A stretch of 64,000 nt of DNA from Methylosinus trichosporium OB3b (lineage in GTDB: Bacteria; Pseudomonadota; Alphaproteobacteria; Rhizobiales; Beijerinckiaceae): contig NZ_CP023737.1 of assembly GCF_002752655.1 (NCBI RefSeq), forward strand, positions 2,194,001-2,258,000. Reading direction: 5' to 3'. The notes under the pieces were generated by a model that was not told where the DNA came from, ran no database searches, and saw only the letters and a program-made list of their open reading frames with translations. The position numbers were made by a program, and so were the translations under genes. Below, one piece after another: positions 8,696-17,436 of the stretch. The first letter of the stretch is position 1, and each line of letters begins with the position of its first letter.

Positions 8696-9688
8696 TCACA
8701 ACGGCTCCTCCGATGCGAGCGCTTCTCCCGCCGGGGCGGGCGTGTCGAGAAGATATCGCTCCACATCGAGCGCCGCCATGCAGCCGAGGCCGGCCGCCGT
8801 CACCGCTTGGCGATAGATCTCATCGGCCACGTCGCCGGCCGCGAATACGCCCGGAATATTGGTGCGCGTCGTGCCCGGCTGCACGACGATATAGCCGGAC
8901 GGTTTCAGCTCCAGCTGGCCGACGAACAGCTCCGACGCCGGCTGATGGCCGATGGCGATGAACACGCCGTCGACGTCGAGCGTCTGCGTCGCGCCGGTCT
9001 TCACATTCTTCACGCGGGTCTGCGTGACCGAGAGCGGCGACTCGTCGCCCAAAATCTCGTCGATGGCGTGATCGAAAAGGATCTTCACATTGGGCTTTGC
9101 GGCGAGCCGCTCCTGCAGAACGCGCTCGGCGCGGAAGCTGTCGCGGCGATGCATGATCGTCACCTCGGCGGCGATCTGCGAGAGATAGAGCGCCTCCTCC
9201 ACCGCCGTATTGCCGCCGCCGACGACCAGAACCTTCTTACCGCGGAAGAAGAAGCCGTCGCAGGTGGCGCAAGCGGAGACGCCATAGCCCTTGAACTTCT
9301 CCTCGCTCGGAACGCCGAGCCATTTGGCTTTCGCTCCGGTCGCGATGATGAGCGCGTCGGCGGTGTAGAGCTTGCCCGAATCGCCTAACAGCTCGAAGGG
9401 CCGCTTGCCGAGCCGCGCCTCGACGATATGGTCGGAGACGAGCTGCGCGCCGACATGCTCGGCCTGGGCGCGCATCTGATCCATCAGCCAGGGGCCCTGA
9501 ATCGGCTCGGCGAAGCCGGGGTAATTCTCGACGTCGGTGGTGATCATGAGCTGCCCGCCCTGGTCGAAGCCGGCGATGACCACGGGCTCCAGCATGGCGC
9601 GCGCCGTGTAGATGGCGGCGGTATAGCCGGCGGGGCCGGAGCCGAGCACGATGACGCGGGCGTGCAGGCCTTGATCGTCTGCGGACAT
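8696..9688 (-). CDS. trxB: Thioredoxin-disulfide reductase
   Basis: FAD enzyme that uses NADPH to reduce thioredoxin in the cytoplasm. The 330-aa product has the N-terminal FAD dinucleotide motif VLGSGPAGYTAAIYTARA, the redox-active pair in ACATCDG, the NADPH motif VVGGGNTAVEEA and the C-terminal FAD block GVFAAGDVADE, in the correct order and spacing. The ATG at 9688 gives a short leader before beta1 and is the usual family start. The gene is transcribed toward the DUF559 and glyS genes; the ELM1-family gene lies 92 bp upstream on the same strand. Confidence 0.97.
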   Translation of the reverse strand: MSADDQGLHARVIVLGSGPAGYTAAIYTARAMLEPVVIAGFDQGGQLMITTDVENYPGFAEPIQGPWLMDQMRAQAEHVGAQLVSDHIVEARLGKRPFELLGDSGKLYTADALIIATGAKAKWLGVPSEEKFKGYGVSACATCDGFFFRGKKVLVVGGGNTAVEEALYLSQIAAEVTIMHRRDSFRAERVLQERLAAKPNVKILFDHAIDEILGDESPLSVTQTRVKNVKTGATQTLDVDGVFIAIGHQPASELFVGQLELKPSGYIVVQPGTTRTNIPGVFAAGDVADEIYRQAVTAAGLGCMAALDVERYLLDTPAPAGEALASEEPL

Positions 9689-9780
9689 GGAAGGGGCCTC
9701 TGCGAAAGGATGGGCGGCGCCGGCGCGCTCGGATGAGCGCAATCTAGTCATTCCTGTTTGCGCCGCAACCGTCGCCTTCT

Positions 9781-10950
9781 TTAGGCAAATCGGGCGCCGT
9801 CGGCGAATCGCCGATAGGCGAGCGCAATGGCCTCCGCCAGTTCCGGCGTCGAATTGACGGGCGCATAGGACCATCGCTCCATCCGCCCCGTCCAGCGCCG
9901 CGCCGCCCCTTGCGCCTCGAGGCCGGCGAGGAAAGCGGCGAGCTTGGCCGAGCCGCCGCCGGGCGCGAACACATGCACGGGCGCGCCAGTCGCCGCCGCC
10001 TCGGAGACCATGTTGACGCTGTCGCCGGTGACGAGCAGGGCGTCGGCGCGGGCGAGGATGGAGAGATAGGGGTTTTCCCCATCGCCATTCCAGAGGAAAG
10101 CGCGCGGGATGTGGCCGCTCCCTTCCTTCTCCCGCGCGCGGGAGAAGGTGGCTCCGCGAAGCGGGGTCGGATGAGGGTCCGTGTCGCCGCGCGGCCCCCA
10201 TTCGCCTCGAGCTGCCGGCGCCCTCATCCGACCCGACTTCGTCGGGCCACCTTCTCCCGCAAGCGGGAGAAGGGAGAACTGCAGCGCCGCGGCCAAGCGC
10301 TTCGGCGTGCGCCGCGACAATGTCGCCGCAACGCTCCACCCCTCCTCCAGCAACCCGCGCGCCGCCGCCGCCAGCCCGGCGACATCCCTCTCCGAAAACC
10401 GGAAATGCCGACTGTCCCCGCCGATGAGCAGCCCCGCCACCGGCGCCGGCAGCGCGGCGATGCGCGGATCGGGCGCGGCCCGCGCCTGCGCCAGAAGCTG
10501 CGGCGTCAGCCGGTTGGGCGGCGTCAGCGGCGTCAGCACATCGGCGCCCGAAAAACCATCGTGGCGCGGCGCGACGATGAGATCGGCGGCCGCCCGCCCG
10601 GTCGCCGGTGTGTTGACATAGACGGTGAAGACCGCGCCGCCGGAGGCGCGCTTCAGATGACGCAGATAAGGAAGGGTGCGCCGCCCGCAGGCGAGCGCGA
10701 GATCGGGAAAGGGCGGAGCGAGCAGGCCCGCCTCGCGCGGATCGATCGGGCCGAAAGGCGCGAGCGCGGCGATCAGGCGGCGCGGCGCGATGCGGACGAG
10801 GCGCGGAGCGAGGCCCAGCGCCGCGGCAAGGCCGAGCGTCTGCGCCTCATGACCAGCGCGGCCGTCGGAGAGAACCCAGGCTGACGCAATATCGCCAGCG
10901 CCCTCGCCGTTCTCCCGCTCGGCGGGAGAAGGCAGGGCGAACCTCGTCAC
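9781..10950 (-). CDS. ELM1/GtrOC1-family putative glycosyltransferase with an internal repeat-derived insert
   Basis: Member of the Mito_fiss_Elm1 family, related to nucleotide-sugar glycosyltransferases; its bacterial function is unproven. Recognisable blocks are WVLSDGRAGHEAQTLGLA, ALACGRRTLPYLR, LIGGDSRHFRFSE and LLVTGDSVNMVSEAAATG. Of 389 aa, about residues 224-280 are odd: SLLPLAGEGGPTKSGRMR to SRAREKEGSGH is the translation of a palindromic repeat at 10124-10277, placed between the conserved LAAALQ and LWNGDGENPYLS. The assumed start at 10950 is a GTG, and the first 20 codons also overlap a repeat fragment (10901-10938), so the real start is uncertain. Its stop lies 92 bp before the trxB start. 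Confidence 0.82.
   Translation of the reverse strand: MTRFALPSPAERENGEGAGDIASAWVLSDGRAGHEAQTLGLAAALGLAPRLVRIAPRRLIAALAPFGPIDPREAGLLAPPFPDLALACGRRTLPYLRHLKRASGGAVFTVYVNTPATGRAAADLIVAPRHDGFSGADVLTPLTPPNRLTPQLLAQARAAPDPRIAALPAPVAGLLIGGDSRHFRFSERDVAGLAAAARGLLEEGWSVAATLSRRTPKRLAAALQFSLLPLAGEGGPTKSGRMRAPAARGEWGPRGDTDPHPTPLRGATFSRAREKEGSGHIPRAFLWNGDGENPYLSILARADALLVTGDSVNMVSEAAATGAPVHVFAPGGGSAKLAAFLAGLEAQGAARRWTGRMERWSYAPVNSTPELAEAIALAYRRFADGARFA
10124..10277. repeat. Palindromic repeat element inside a coding sequence
   Basis: Each end is a small hairpin: CTTCTCCCGCGCGCGGGAGAAG at the left and CTTCTCCCGCAAGCGGGAGAAG at the right. Between them GTCGGATGAGGG (about 10165-10176) pairs with CCCTCATCCGAC (10221-10232). 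The same design occurs intergenically at 23741-23921. Here it keeps the reading frame of the ELM1-family gene open. Confidence 0.9.
10901..10938. repeat. Half copy of the palindromic repeat
   Basis: A single hairpin arm (CCGTTCTCCCGCTCGGCGGGAGAAGG) with flanking CCCT and AGGG. It overlaps the 5' end of the ELM1-family gene. Confidence 0.7.
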
Positions 10951-10959
10951 ACTCGCGGC

Positions 10960-11433
10960 TCAGACGAAGGCCACCTTCAATATCTCATAGCTCTTGCCGC
11001 CGCCGGGCGTCTTCACCTCGACGGTGTCGCCGGCCTTCTTGCCGATCAGCGCGCGGGCGATCGGCGAGGCGATGGAGACGCGGCCGTTCTTGGCGTCGGC
11101 CTCGGGCTCGCCGACGATCTGATAGGCCTTCTCCTCCTCGGTGTCCTCGTCGACCAGCGTGACCGTCGCGCCGAATTTGATGGTGGAGCCCGAGAGCTTG
11201 GAGACGTCGATGACCTCGGCGCGCGACAGCTTGTCCTCGAGGTCGGCGATGCGGCCCTCGTTCAGCGACTGCGCTTCCTTGGCGGCGTGATATTCGGCGT
11301 TCTCCGACAAATCGCCGTGCGAGCGGGCCTCGGAGATCGCCTGGATGATGCGCGGGCGCTCGGTCTGCTGACGATGCCGCAGCTCGGTGTCGAGAGCGGC
11401 GTAGCCGGCGGCGGTCATGGGCACCTTGTCCAT
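10960..11433 (-). CDS. greA: Transcription elongation factor GreA
   Basis: Rescues backtracked RNA polymerase by stimulating transcript cleavage in its active centre. The 157-aa length is normal. The N-terminal coiled coil carries the tip sequence [20 protein letters not shown], with the two acidic residues that reach the polymerase active site. The C-terminal FKBP-like domain includes [20 protein letters not shown] and ends YEILKV. ATG 11433 ([11 protein letters not shown]) matches the family start. The carB gene lies upstream on the same strand, 176 bp away. Confidence 0.97.
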   Translation of the reverse strand: MDKVPMTAAGYAALDTELRHRQQTERPRIIQAISEARSHGDLSENAEYHAAKEAQSLNEGRIADLEDKLSRAEVIDVSKLSGSTIKFGATVTLVDEDTEEEKAYQIVGEPEADAKNGRVSIASPIARALIGKKAGDTVEVKTPGGGKSYEILKVAFV

Positions 11434-11609
11434 CTCTCTTGCTCTCTGCTCTTTTTGTTCCGGAGGCTCGGCCGCGCTTCTTTAATAAATCGCTCGTCCT
11501 CCGCCGGTTTCGCGAAACCAGGCAGGCGATCGAACCCCTTGAACATGAATGAGCCGCTGACGCGGCGACCGAATCTCAAGCTCGCGCGCGCCCGGCCGAG
11601 GCGCGTCAG

Positions 11610-14600
11610 TCACGCGAAATAGTCCTGCAGGGCGCGGACTTCGAGATCTCCCGATACATAGGCCCGGATGCTCTGCGCCGCCGCGATCGCGCCGGCGAGC
11701 GTCGTATAATAGGGCACTTTATGCAATAGCGCAGCTTGGCGCAAGGAACGTGAATCGGCCAGCGCCTGGGCGCCTTCGGTCGTGTTGAACACGAGCTGAA
11801 CCGAGCCGTTCTTGATCGCGTCCACGATATGCGGCCGCCCCTCCGAGACCTTGTTCAGCTTTTGCGCCGGCACGCCGTTCTCGGCGAGATAGCGCGCCGT
11901 GCCGCCGGTCGCGACCACCGAAAAGCCGAGCTCGGCCAATAGCTTCACCGCCGGCAGAACGCGCGGCTTGTCGGCGTCCCGAACCGAGACGAACAAGGTC
12001 CCCTGGCGCGGCACCTTGGTGCCGCCGCCGAGCTGGCTCTTGGCGAAGGCCGCCTCGAAGCTGCGGTCGAGCCCGATCACCTCGCCCGTCGAGCGCATCT
12101 CGGGGCCGAGCACAGTGTCGACGCCGGGGAAGCGCGCGAAGGGGAACACCGATTCCTTGACGCCCACGTGATTCGGCATGGGCCGCGGCAGGCCGAAGCC
12201 CGCGAGCTTCTCGCCGGCCATGATTCGCGCCGCGATCTTGGCGATCGGCGCGCCCACCACCTTGGCGACGAAAGGCACGGTCCGCGAGGCGCGCGGATTG
12301 ACCTCGAGCACATAGATCTCGCCGTCCTTCAGCGCGAACTGCACATTCATCAGGCCGACGACGCCGAGCGCGTCGGCGAGCAGGATCGTCTGCCGCTCGA
12401 GCTCGGCCACGGTGCCCGGCAACAGCGAGCGCGGCGGCAGCGAGCAGGCCGAATCGCCGGAATGAATGCCGGCCTCCTCGATATGCTCCATCACCCCGGC
12501 GATGGCCGCGCTCGTCCCATCGGCGACGCAATCCACGTCGACTTCTATGGCGTCGGTCAGATAGCGGTCGAACAGCAGCGGATTGCGGCCGAGCACGGTG
12601 TTGATCTGGCCGGTCTTGTCGTTGGGATAGCGCGCCTTCACATCGGAGGGAACGAGGCTCGGCAGCGTGCCGAGCAGATAATCGTCGAGCGCGTTCTGAT
12701 CGCGGATGATGGCCATGGCGCGCCCGCCGAGCACATAGGACGGGCGCACGACCAGCGGTAGACCGAGCTCGCCGGCGACGAGCCGCGACTGCTCCACCGA
12801 ATAGGCGATGCCGTTCTTCGGCTGCTTCAGGCCGAGCTTGTCGAGCAGGCGCTTGAAGCGGTCGCGGTCCTCGGCGAGATCGATCGAATCGACCGGCGTG
12901 CCGAGGATCGGCAAGCCGGCCGAATTCAGCGCATGGGCGAGCTTCAGCGGCGTCTGCCCGCCATATTGCACGATGACGCCGTGCAGCGTCCCATTGCTGC
13001 GCTCGACATCGAGAATCTCCTCGACGTCCTCCGCCGTCAGCGGCTCGAAATAGAGGCGATCCGATGTGTCGTAATCCGTCGACACCGTCTCCGGATTGCA
13101 ATTGATCATCACCGTCTCGAAGCCGGCGTCGGCGAGCGCGAAGCAGGCGTGGCAGCAGCAATAATCGAATTCGATGCCCTGACCGATGCGGTTCGGTCCG
13201 CCGCCGAGGATGACGACCTTGCGCCTGTCGGAAGGGCGCGCCTCATTGGCGGGCGCGCCGAGGAAAGGCGTCTCATAGGTCGAATACATGTAAGCGGTGG
13301 GCGAGGCGAATTCCGCCGCGCAAGTGTCGATGCGCTTATAGACCGGACGCACGTCGAGGGCGCGGCGCGCGGCGCGCACGCCTTTCTCGGCCTCGCCCGA
13401 GAGCGTCGCGAGGCGGGCGTCGGAGAAGCCGGCGAATTTCAGCGCGCGGAAATTCTCGGCGTCCTTCGGCAGGCCGAATTTGCGCACCTTGGTCTCGAAC
13501 GCGACGATCTCGGCGATGCGCGCGATGAACCAGGGATCGATCTTGCAGGCCTCGTGAATCTCGGCCGGATCCATGCCGAGGCGCAGCGCCTGGCCGACGA
13601 CCAGCAGCCGGTCCGGCGTCGGCGTGCCGAGAGCGGCGCGCAGCACGTTCATATCGTCGCCGCGGCCCATTCCGTCGATCTCGATCTCGTCGAGACCCGA
13701 GAGGCCGGTCTCCAGCGAGCGCAGCGCCTTCTGCAGCGATTCGGCGAAATTGCGCCCGATCGCCATGGCCTCGCCGACCGATTTCATCGCCGTCGTCAGC
13801 ACCGGCTCGGCGCCGGGAAACTTTTCGAAGGCGAAGCGCGGAATCTTGGTGACGATGTAATCGATCGTCGGCTCGAAGGAGGCCGGCGTGGCGCCGCCCG
13901 TGATGTCGTTGGCGATCTCGTCGAGCGTGTAGCCGACGGCGAGCTTGGCCGCGACCTTTGCGATGGGAAAGCCGGTCGCCTTGGACGCCAGCGCCGAGGA
14001 GCGCGACACGCGCGGATTCATCTCGATGACGATCATGCGGCCGGTCGCCGGATCGACGGCGAATTGCACATTCGATCCGCCGGTCTCGACGCCGATCTCG
14101 CGCAGCACGGCGATCGAGGCGTCGCGCATGATCTGATATTCTTTGTCGGTCAGCGTCAGCGCCGGGGCGACGGTGATCGAATCGCCCGTATGCACGCCCA
14201 TCGGATCGATGTTCTCGATCGAGCAGACGATGATGCAATTGTCCGCGCGGTCGCGGACCACCTCCATCTCATATTCCTTCCAGCCGATGACGCTCTCTTC
14301 GATCAGCACCTCGGTGGTCGGCGAGGCGTCGAGGCCCCGCTCGATGATGTCGATGAACTCGGCCTTGTTATAGGCGATGCCGCCGCCGGTGCCGGCGAGC
14401 GTGAAGGAGGGGCGGATGATCGCCGGCAGGCCGATGTCCTCCAGCGCCTCCAGCGCCTCGGTGAGGCCCTTGGAGATATAGCGCCGCTTGCGCTCCGGCT
14501 CGCCCGTCTCCCAGCGGCGGCGAATGTCGGCGATGCGCTTCTGCTTCTCCTCGAGCGGCAGCTCGGAAGCCTCGATCTCGGCGATCTCGGCGTTGCGCCG

Positions 14601-15095
14601 CGCCTTGTCGGAGGTCTTCAGATCGGTGGCGTTGGCGAGGCGCGAGCGCGGCGTCTCGAGGCCGATTTTGGTCATGGCCTCGCGGAACAATTCGCGATCC
14701 TCGGCCTTGTCGATGGCCTTGGCGTCGGCGCCGATCATCTCGACGTCGAATTTTTCGAGCACGCCCATGCGCTCCAGCGACAGGGCGCAATTGAGGGCCG
14801 TCTGCCCGCCCATGGTCGGCAGCAGCGCGAAGCCGCCGGGAATGGCGTATCGCTCCTTCTCGATGATCTTGGCGACGATCTCGGGCGTGATCGGCTCGAC
14901 ATAGGTCCGATCCGCCATATCGGGATCGGTCATGATGGTGGCGGGATTGGAGTTGACGAGGACGATGCGATAGCCCTCGGCGCGCAACGCCTTGCAGGCC
15001 TGGGTTCCCGAATAATCGAACTCGCAGGCCTGGCCGATGACGATGGGGCCGGCGCCGATGATCAGAATGGTCGATATGTCGGTTCGTTTCGGCAT
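11610..15095 (-). CDS. carB: Carbamoyl-phosphate synthase large subunit
   Basis: Large subunit of carbamoyl-phosphate synthase, which makes carbamoyl phosphate for arginine and pyrimidine synthesis from ammonia delivered by the CarA glutaminase. The 1161-aa protein begins [22 protein letters not shown] and holds two ATP-grasp halves: the first with [20 protein letters not shown], the second beginning [21 protein letters not shown]. An MGS-like allosteric domain ([18 protein letters not shown]) ends it. It is longer than the E. coli protein (1073 aa), partly from an insert around residues 165-205. carA is not adjacent. A hairpin with a T-tract lies 94 bp upstream of the start. Confidence 0.98.
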   Translation of the reverse strand: MPKRTDISTILIIGAGPIVIGQACEFDYSGTQACKALRAEGYRIVLVNSNPATIMTDPDMADRTYVEPITPEIVAKIIEKERYAIPGGFALLPTMGGQTALNCALSLERMGVLEKFDVEMIGADAKAIDKAEDRELFREAMTKIGLETPRSRLANATDLKTSDKARRNAEIAEIEASELPLEEKQKRIADIRRRWETGEPERKRRYISKGLTEALEALEDIGLPAIIRPSFTLAGTGGGIAYNKAEFIDIIERGLDASPTTEVLIEESVIGWKEYEMEVVRDRADNCIIVCSIENIDPMGVHTGDSITVAPALTLTDKEYQIMRDASIAVLREIGVETGGSNVQFAVDPATGRMIVIEMNPRVSRSSALASKATGFPIAKVAAKLAVGYTLDEIANDITGGATPASFEPTIDYIVTKIPRFAFEKFPGAEPVLTTAMKSVGEAMAIGRNFAESLQKALRSLETGLSGLDEIEIDGMGRGDDMNVLRAALGTPTPDRLLVVGQALRLGMDPAEIHEACKIDPWFIARIAEIVAFETKVRKFGLPKDAENFRALKFAGFSDARLATLSGEAEKGVRAARRALDVRPVYKRIDTCAAEFASPTAYMYSTYETPFLGAPANEARPSDRRKVVILGGGPNRIGQGIEFDYCCCHACFALADAGFETVMINCNPETVSTDYDTSDRLYFEPLTAEDVEEILDVERSNGTLHGVIVQYGGQTPLKLAHALNSAGLPILGTPVDSIDLAEDRDRFKRLLDKLGLKQPKNGIAYSVEQSRLVAGELGLPLVVRPSYVLGGRAMAIIRDQNALDDYLLGTLPSLVPSDVKARYPNDKTGQINTVLGRNPLLFDRYLTDAIEVDVDCVADGTSAAIAGVMEHIEEAGIHSGDSACSLPPRSLLPGTVAELERQTILLADALGVVGLMNVQFALKDGEIYVLEVNPRASRTVPFVAKVVGAPIAKIAARIMAGEKLAGFGLPRPMPNHVGVKESVFPFARFPGVDTVLGPEMRSTGEVIGLDRSFEAAFAKSQLGGGTKVPRQGTLFVSVRDADKPRVLPAVKLLAELGFSVVATGGTARYLAENGVPAQKLNKVSEGRPHIVDAIKNGSVQLVFNTTEGAQALADSRSLRQAALLHKVPYYTTLAGAIAAAQSIRAYVSGDLEVRALQDYFA

Positions 15096-15517
15096 GTCGG
15101 TCCGACTGTCATCCTTTCTTCACGCGCGCCTCGGAATGAGGATAACGCGCGTTCCGTCGCCACGCCGCCACAATCCGCACGGGCGCACAAAAAAAGGCCG
15201 CGCCGCAGCCTTTTCAAGGTTCAGCGCGCCCTCCCTCGAGACGAGACCGAACGGGGCGGGCGGCCCGGCCCGACGGTCGAGCGTGTGTTAGACGAGAATC
15301 CGCGGCAGGGGAAGGGGGCGCGACGACGCGTCGTCTCGGACCCGGCCGGCGGCGAAGGGCTCGCTCCTCTCGCGATCGGGCGGCGCTTTCGGCGTCTATG
15401 CGGAAATCTTCCTCTCATCGCCGCTCTCCCCAGCGGTGGACAATAAGCTGCGCCGCATTATTTCCTGCCGGCGGGCCTCGCGAGCGAGAGCCGCAGAGCG
15501 AGAGGGCGGAGCATCGC
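15096..15517. other. carB leader and divergent intergenic region
   Basis: A 422-bp gap between the divergent carB and the coiled-coil gene. It holds a terminator-like hairpin reading toward carB (15189-15214) and otherwise GC-rich DNA with no recognisable gene. A minus-strand open frame overlaps much of it but lacks protein character. Confidence 0.5.
15189..15214 (-). terminator. carB: Terminator-like hairpin in the carB leader
   Basis: Read on the minus strand the sequence is AAAAGGCTGCGGCGCGGCC followed by seven T. The stem AGGCTG/CGGCCT has one G-T pair and loop CGGCG. No gene on the minus strand ends upstream of it, so it is a candidate attenuator of carB, or the relic of an older terminator. 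Confidence 0.55.
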
Positions 15518-16171
15518 ATGGAGAAGAGGGCCGAAACCCGCACGTCCCAGCCGGACGCCGATTACGACAAGCTCGGCCGCGACGCGCTGATCGCACTGCT
15601 GCGCAGCGCGATCCAGCAGCGCGACGAGGTGATCTCGAAATATGAGGCGATGGCCTATCAGGTGAACGAATCGACCCATGAGATCGACGACGCTCAGCTG
15701 GAGGCGCGCCGCGAGGCCCGTCTCGCCGAAAAGAACGAGCGCCACGCGCAGGAGGAAGAAGCGCTGGTGCGCCAGCTCCAGAGCCTTCTCGATGAAGAGC
15801 GCCGCAAGAACGCCGCGCTCGCCGAGGATTTCGCCCGTTTCCGCGAGAAGATGGCGAAGACGCCGGTCGAGGACCCCTGGGGACATCTCGGACGCGACCT
15901 CGGCCAGATCGGCGACGACGGCGTCGCCTGGATGCGGGCGAAAATTCCGCCGGACAGCCAGATGCTGCCCTGGTTCGACCGGACGGTCGAGGGCTCGAAA
16001 AAGGCGGGGCTGCTAGCCTGTCAATGGGGCGCCCGCGCCTATGACTGGGCGAAGCCGCGCGCGATCGAGCTCTACCAATGGGGAAAACCGCGCGCGATCG
16101 AGGGCTATAAATGGGCGCGCGGCGAGATCGAGAAGCGGATGGGGAAAGGACAGGGGACTTCGGGCCCGTGA
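15518..16171 (+). CDS. Hypothetical coiled-coil protein with Trp/KPRAI repeats
   Basis: Not recognised. The 217-aa product is hydrophilic without a signal peptide. Residues 25-115 are predicted to form a long coiled coil (QRDEVISKYEAMAYQVNES, then many Glu/Arg/Ala heptads such as ARREARLAEKNERHAQEEE). After a Pro-rich hinge (KIPPDSQMLPWFD) the C-terminus has an 11-12-residue repeat: YDWAKPRAIELY, YQWGKPRAIEGY and YKWARGEIEKR. Start ATG 15518 is chosen because the coiled coil follows soon after; a weak GA-rich ribosome site precedes it. Function unknown. Confidence 0.7.
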   Translation: MEKRAETRTSQPDADYDKLGRDALIALLRSAIQQRDEVISKYEAMAYQVNESTHEIDDAQLEARREARLAEKNERHAQEEEALVRQLQSLLDEERRKNAALAEDFARFREKMAKTPVEDPWGHLGRDLGQIGDDGVAWMRAKIPPDSQMLPWFDRTVEGSKKAGLLACQWGARAYDWAKPRAIELYQWGKPRAIEGYKWARGEIEKRMGKGQGTSGP

Positions 16172-16225
16172 GAAGCCGTTTCGAAAATGGTTGAACAGCC
16201 GAGGTCGGTGTGATTCCGGGAGTTT
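16171..16225 (+). repeat. Imperfect direct repeat, copy A
   Basis: The 55-bp segment starting AGAAGCCGTTTCGAAAATGG and ending at GGGAGTTT is repeated in direct orientation at 16865-16918 with about 80% identity. The two copies bracket the small Cys-rich gene. Confidence 0.8.
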
Positions 16226-16446
16226 GCGGACATCTCGGAGATAAGCATGCGGACCCCGGCCAACCATCATAGCCCATGAACGGCTCCTTCTGTGACACGC
16301 AGCATGGGCGCCGCCAGCAGGGCATTGCGTCAGATTGTCGTCCTCCACTTTCCGTTGGTTAGAGCGTGACATCTGCGACAAACTCGGGGCGACGTTCCTC
16401 GCAACTGCTCCGCTCGGCCCACCATCCCGTTTTGATTTCGATGTCC

Positions 16447-16806
16447 TTATCGTTTTTGGTCGTCTGGCTCCGCGATGGGTAGCGCCGTAGCGGGGCTCTG
16501 AGATTCAAGTTCTGCAAGACATTTCAAGCAGAATACTCGCCGACCTTCGATAGCCTCGTACGCCACTTCGAACGCTTCCATCCGGCCGTCTGTAACCTCA
16601 ACGACTTCCTCCAGCGACAACTCGGCGAGGCTCGCGAACTTCTCAAATCCGAGGGACCTGAAGCAATCGTCACACACAAACAGATTTCCCATGATCATCA
16701 GACGGTGGCCGTCCGGCACGTTCTTGCGTTCAATCTCCTTCGCCACATGCGAACAGGTCTCAACAAATCCGACCCGCCCGTGGGTCTCGCAGATCATAAT
16801 ACCCAT
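16447..16806 (-). CDS. Small Cys-rich (zinc-ribbon-like) hypothetical protein
   Basis: Not assigned to a known family. The 119-aa product has several possible metal ligands: CETHGR at residues 5-10, TCSHV soon after, the pair FVCDDCF in the middle and FCLKCL toward the C-terminus. The two CxxC pairs suggest a zinc ribbon. ATG 16806 is preferred over the GTG at 16836 because GGAGG stands 6 bp before it. Its base composition is less GC-rich than the neighbours, and it lies between imperfect direct repeats at 16171 and 16865, which suggests acquisition as a small cassette. Confidence 0.65.
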   Translation of the reverse strand: MGIMICETHGRVGFVETCSHVAKEIERKNVPDGHRLMIMGNLFVCDDCFRSLGFEKFASLAELSLEEVVEVTDGRMEAFEVAYEAIEGRRVFCLKCLAELESQSPATALPIAEPDDQKR

Positions 16807-16864
16807 TTGGGCCTCCCGATTCCGCAGTGATCCCACGCCGAGCCGCCGATCAACTACGGTGTTC

Positions 16865-16918
16865 AGAAGTCGTTCGAAAATGGTTGAGCGGCTGAGGTCG
16901 ATGCGAATACGGGAGTTT
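16865..16918 (+). repeat. Imperfect direct repeat, copy B
   Basis: The sequence AGAAGTCGTTCGAAAATGGT through GGGAGTTT aligns with 16171-16225 with about ten substitutions and one indel. Both copies point the same way. Confidence 0.8.
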
Positions 16919-16946
16919 AACAGAAAATTGGAGATGCAAGCTCGCT

Positions 16947-17198
16947 TCAGATGCCGACGAATTCGCGCTCGCGACGGTTTCCGCCCTCCTCCTTCCAGGC
17001 GCCGACGTGCATTCCGGCCTTCTTCGCCTCGGTCGCCGCGCTCAGAAACTCGATCGCGAATCTCAGAACGTCGGCTTTCGAGGACTCGTTCTCGGCCGCG
17101 ATGCGATCCACGATCGCGCTCAACCGTTGAGAGAGATCGAGCGTCAGTCGCACCCTCGCAGCCTCGGGCGAGCTATTTTTCAAGGCTTCATCGGACAT
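16947..17198 (-). CDS. Ribbon-helix-helix (CopG-type) DNA-binding protein
   Basis: An 83-aa protein with a ribbon-helix-helix pattern: the strand RVRLTLDLSQ, helix 1 RLSAIVDRIAAENES and helix 2 SKADVLRFAIEFLSAATEA. Such proteins are autoregulators or antitoxins. No toxin gene (RelE, PIN or similar) is adjacent on the same strand, so it is an orphan. The C-terminal tail (GGNRREREFVGI) is charged. ATG 17198 has a GAAGGAGAAGG sequence upstream. It neighbours the direct-repeat region. Confidence 0.75.
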   Translation of the reverse strand: MSDEALKNSSPEAARVRLTLDLSQRLSAIVDRIAAENESSKADVLRFAIEFLSAATEAKKAGMHVGAWKEEGGNRREREFVGI

Positions 17199-17436
17199 TG
17201 AAGACGACCCTTCTCCTTATGTGAACGCCCTCGCTCGTCACCTTCGGCCGTGGCCGTCCGATCGAGCGGCGGCAGCCTGAATTTAGAGCGTAGGTTTATG
17301 CCCCATATCTGTCAATTCGGCAGAAATAATCAACCTGTTGTCCGCCTGTCGGCCCGACGGCCGCGGATCAGAAGCGCGCTTTGCCTCCGCCGCGCCGCGT
17401 CCATATGATGCCAGTGAGCAGGCGGGAATCACCATC

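Noticed and set aside
11508..11609. Possible tRNA between greA and carB because of a GATCGAACCCC string
   Set aside because: The surrounding sequence does not fold into a cloverleaf and has no matching acceptor stem.
12933..15446. 837-codon open frame on the plus strand, antisense to carB
   Set aside because: It is the shadow of carB in GC-rich DNA, where stop codons are rare; the protein is low-complexity (Arg, Asp, Gly, His).
16807..16836. GTG at 16836 as start of the Cys-rich gene
   Set aside because: The ATG at 16806 has a strong GGAGG at proper spacing, whereas the GTG has none.
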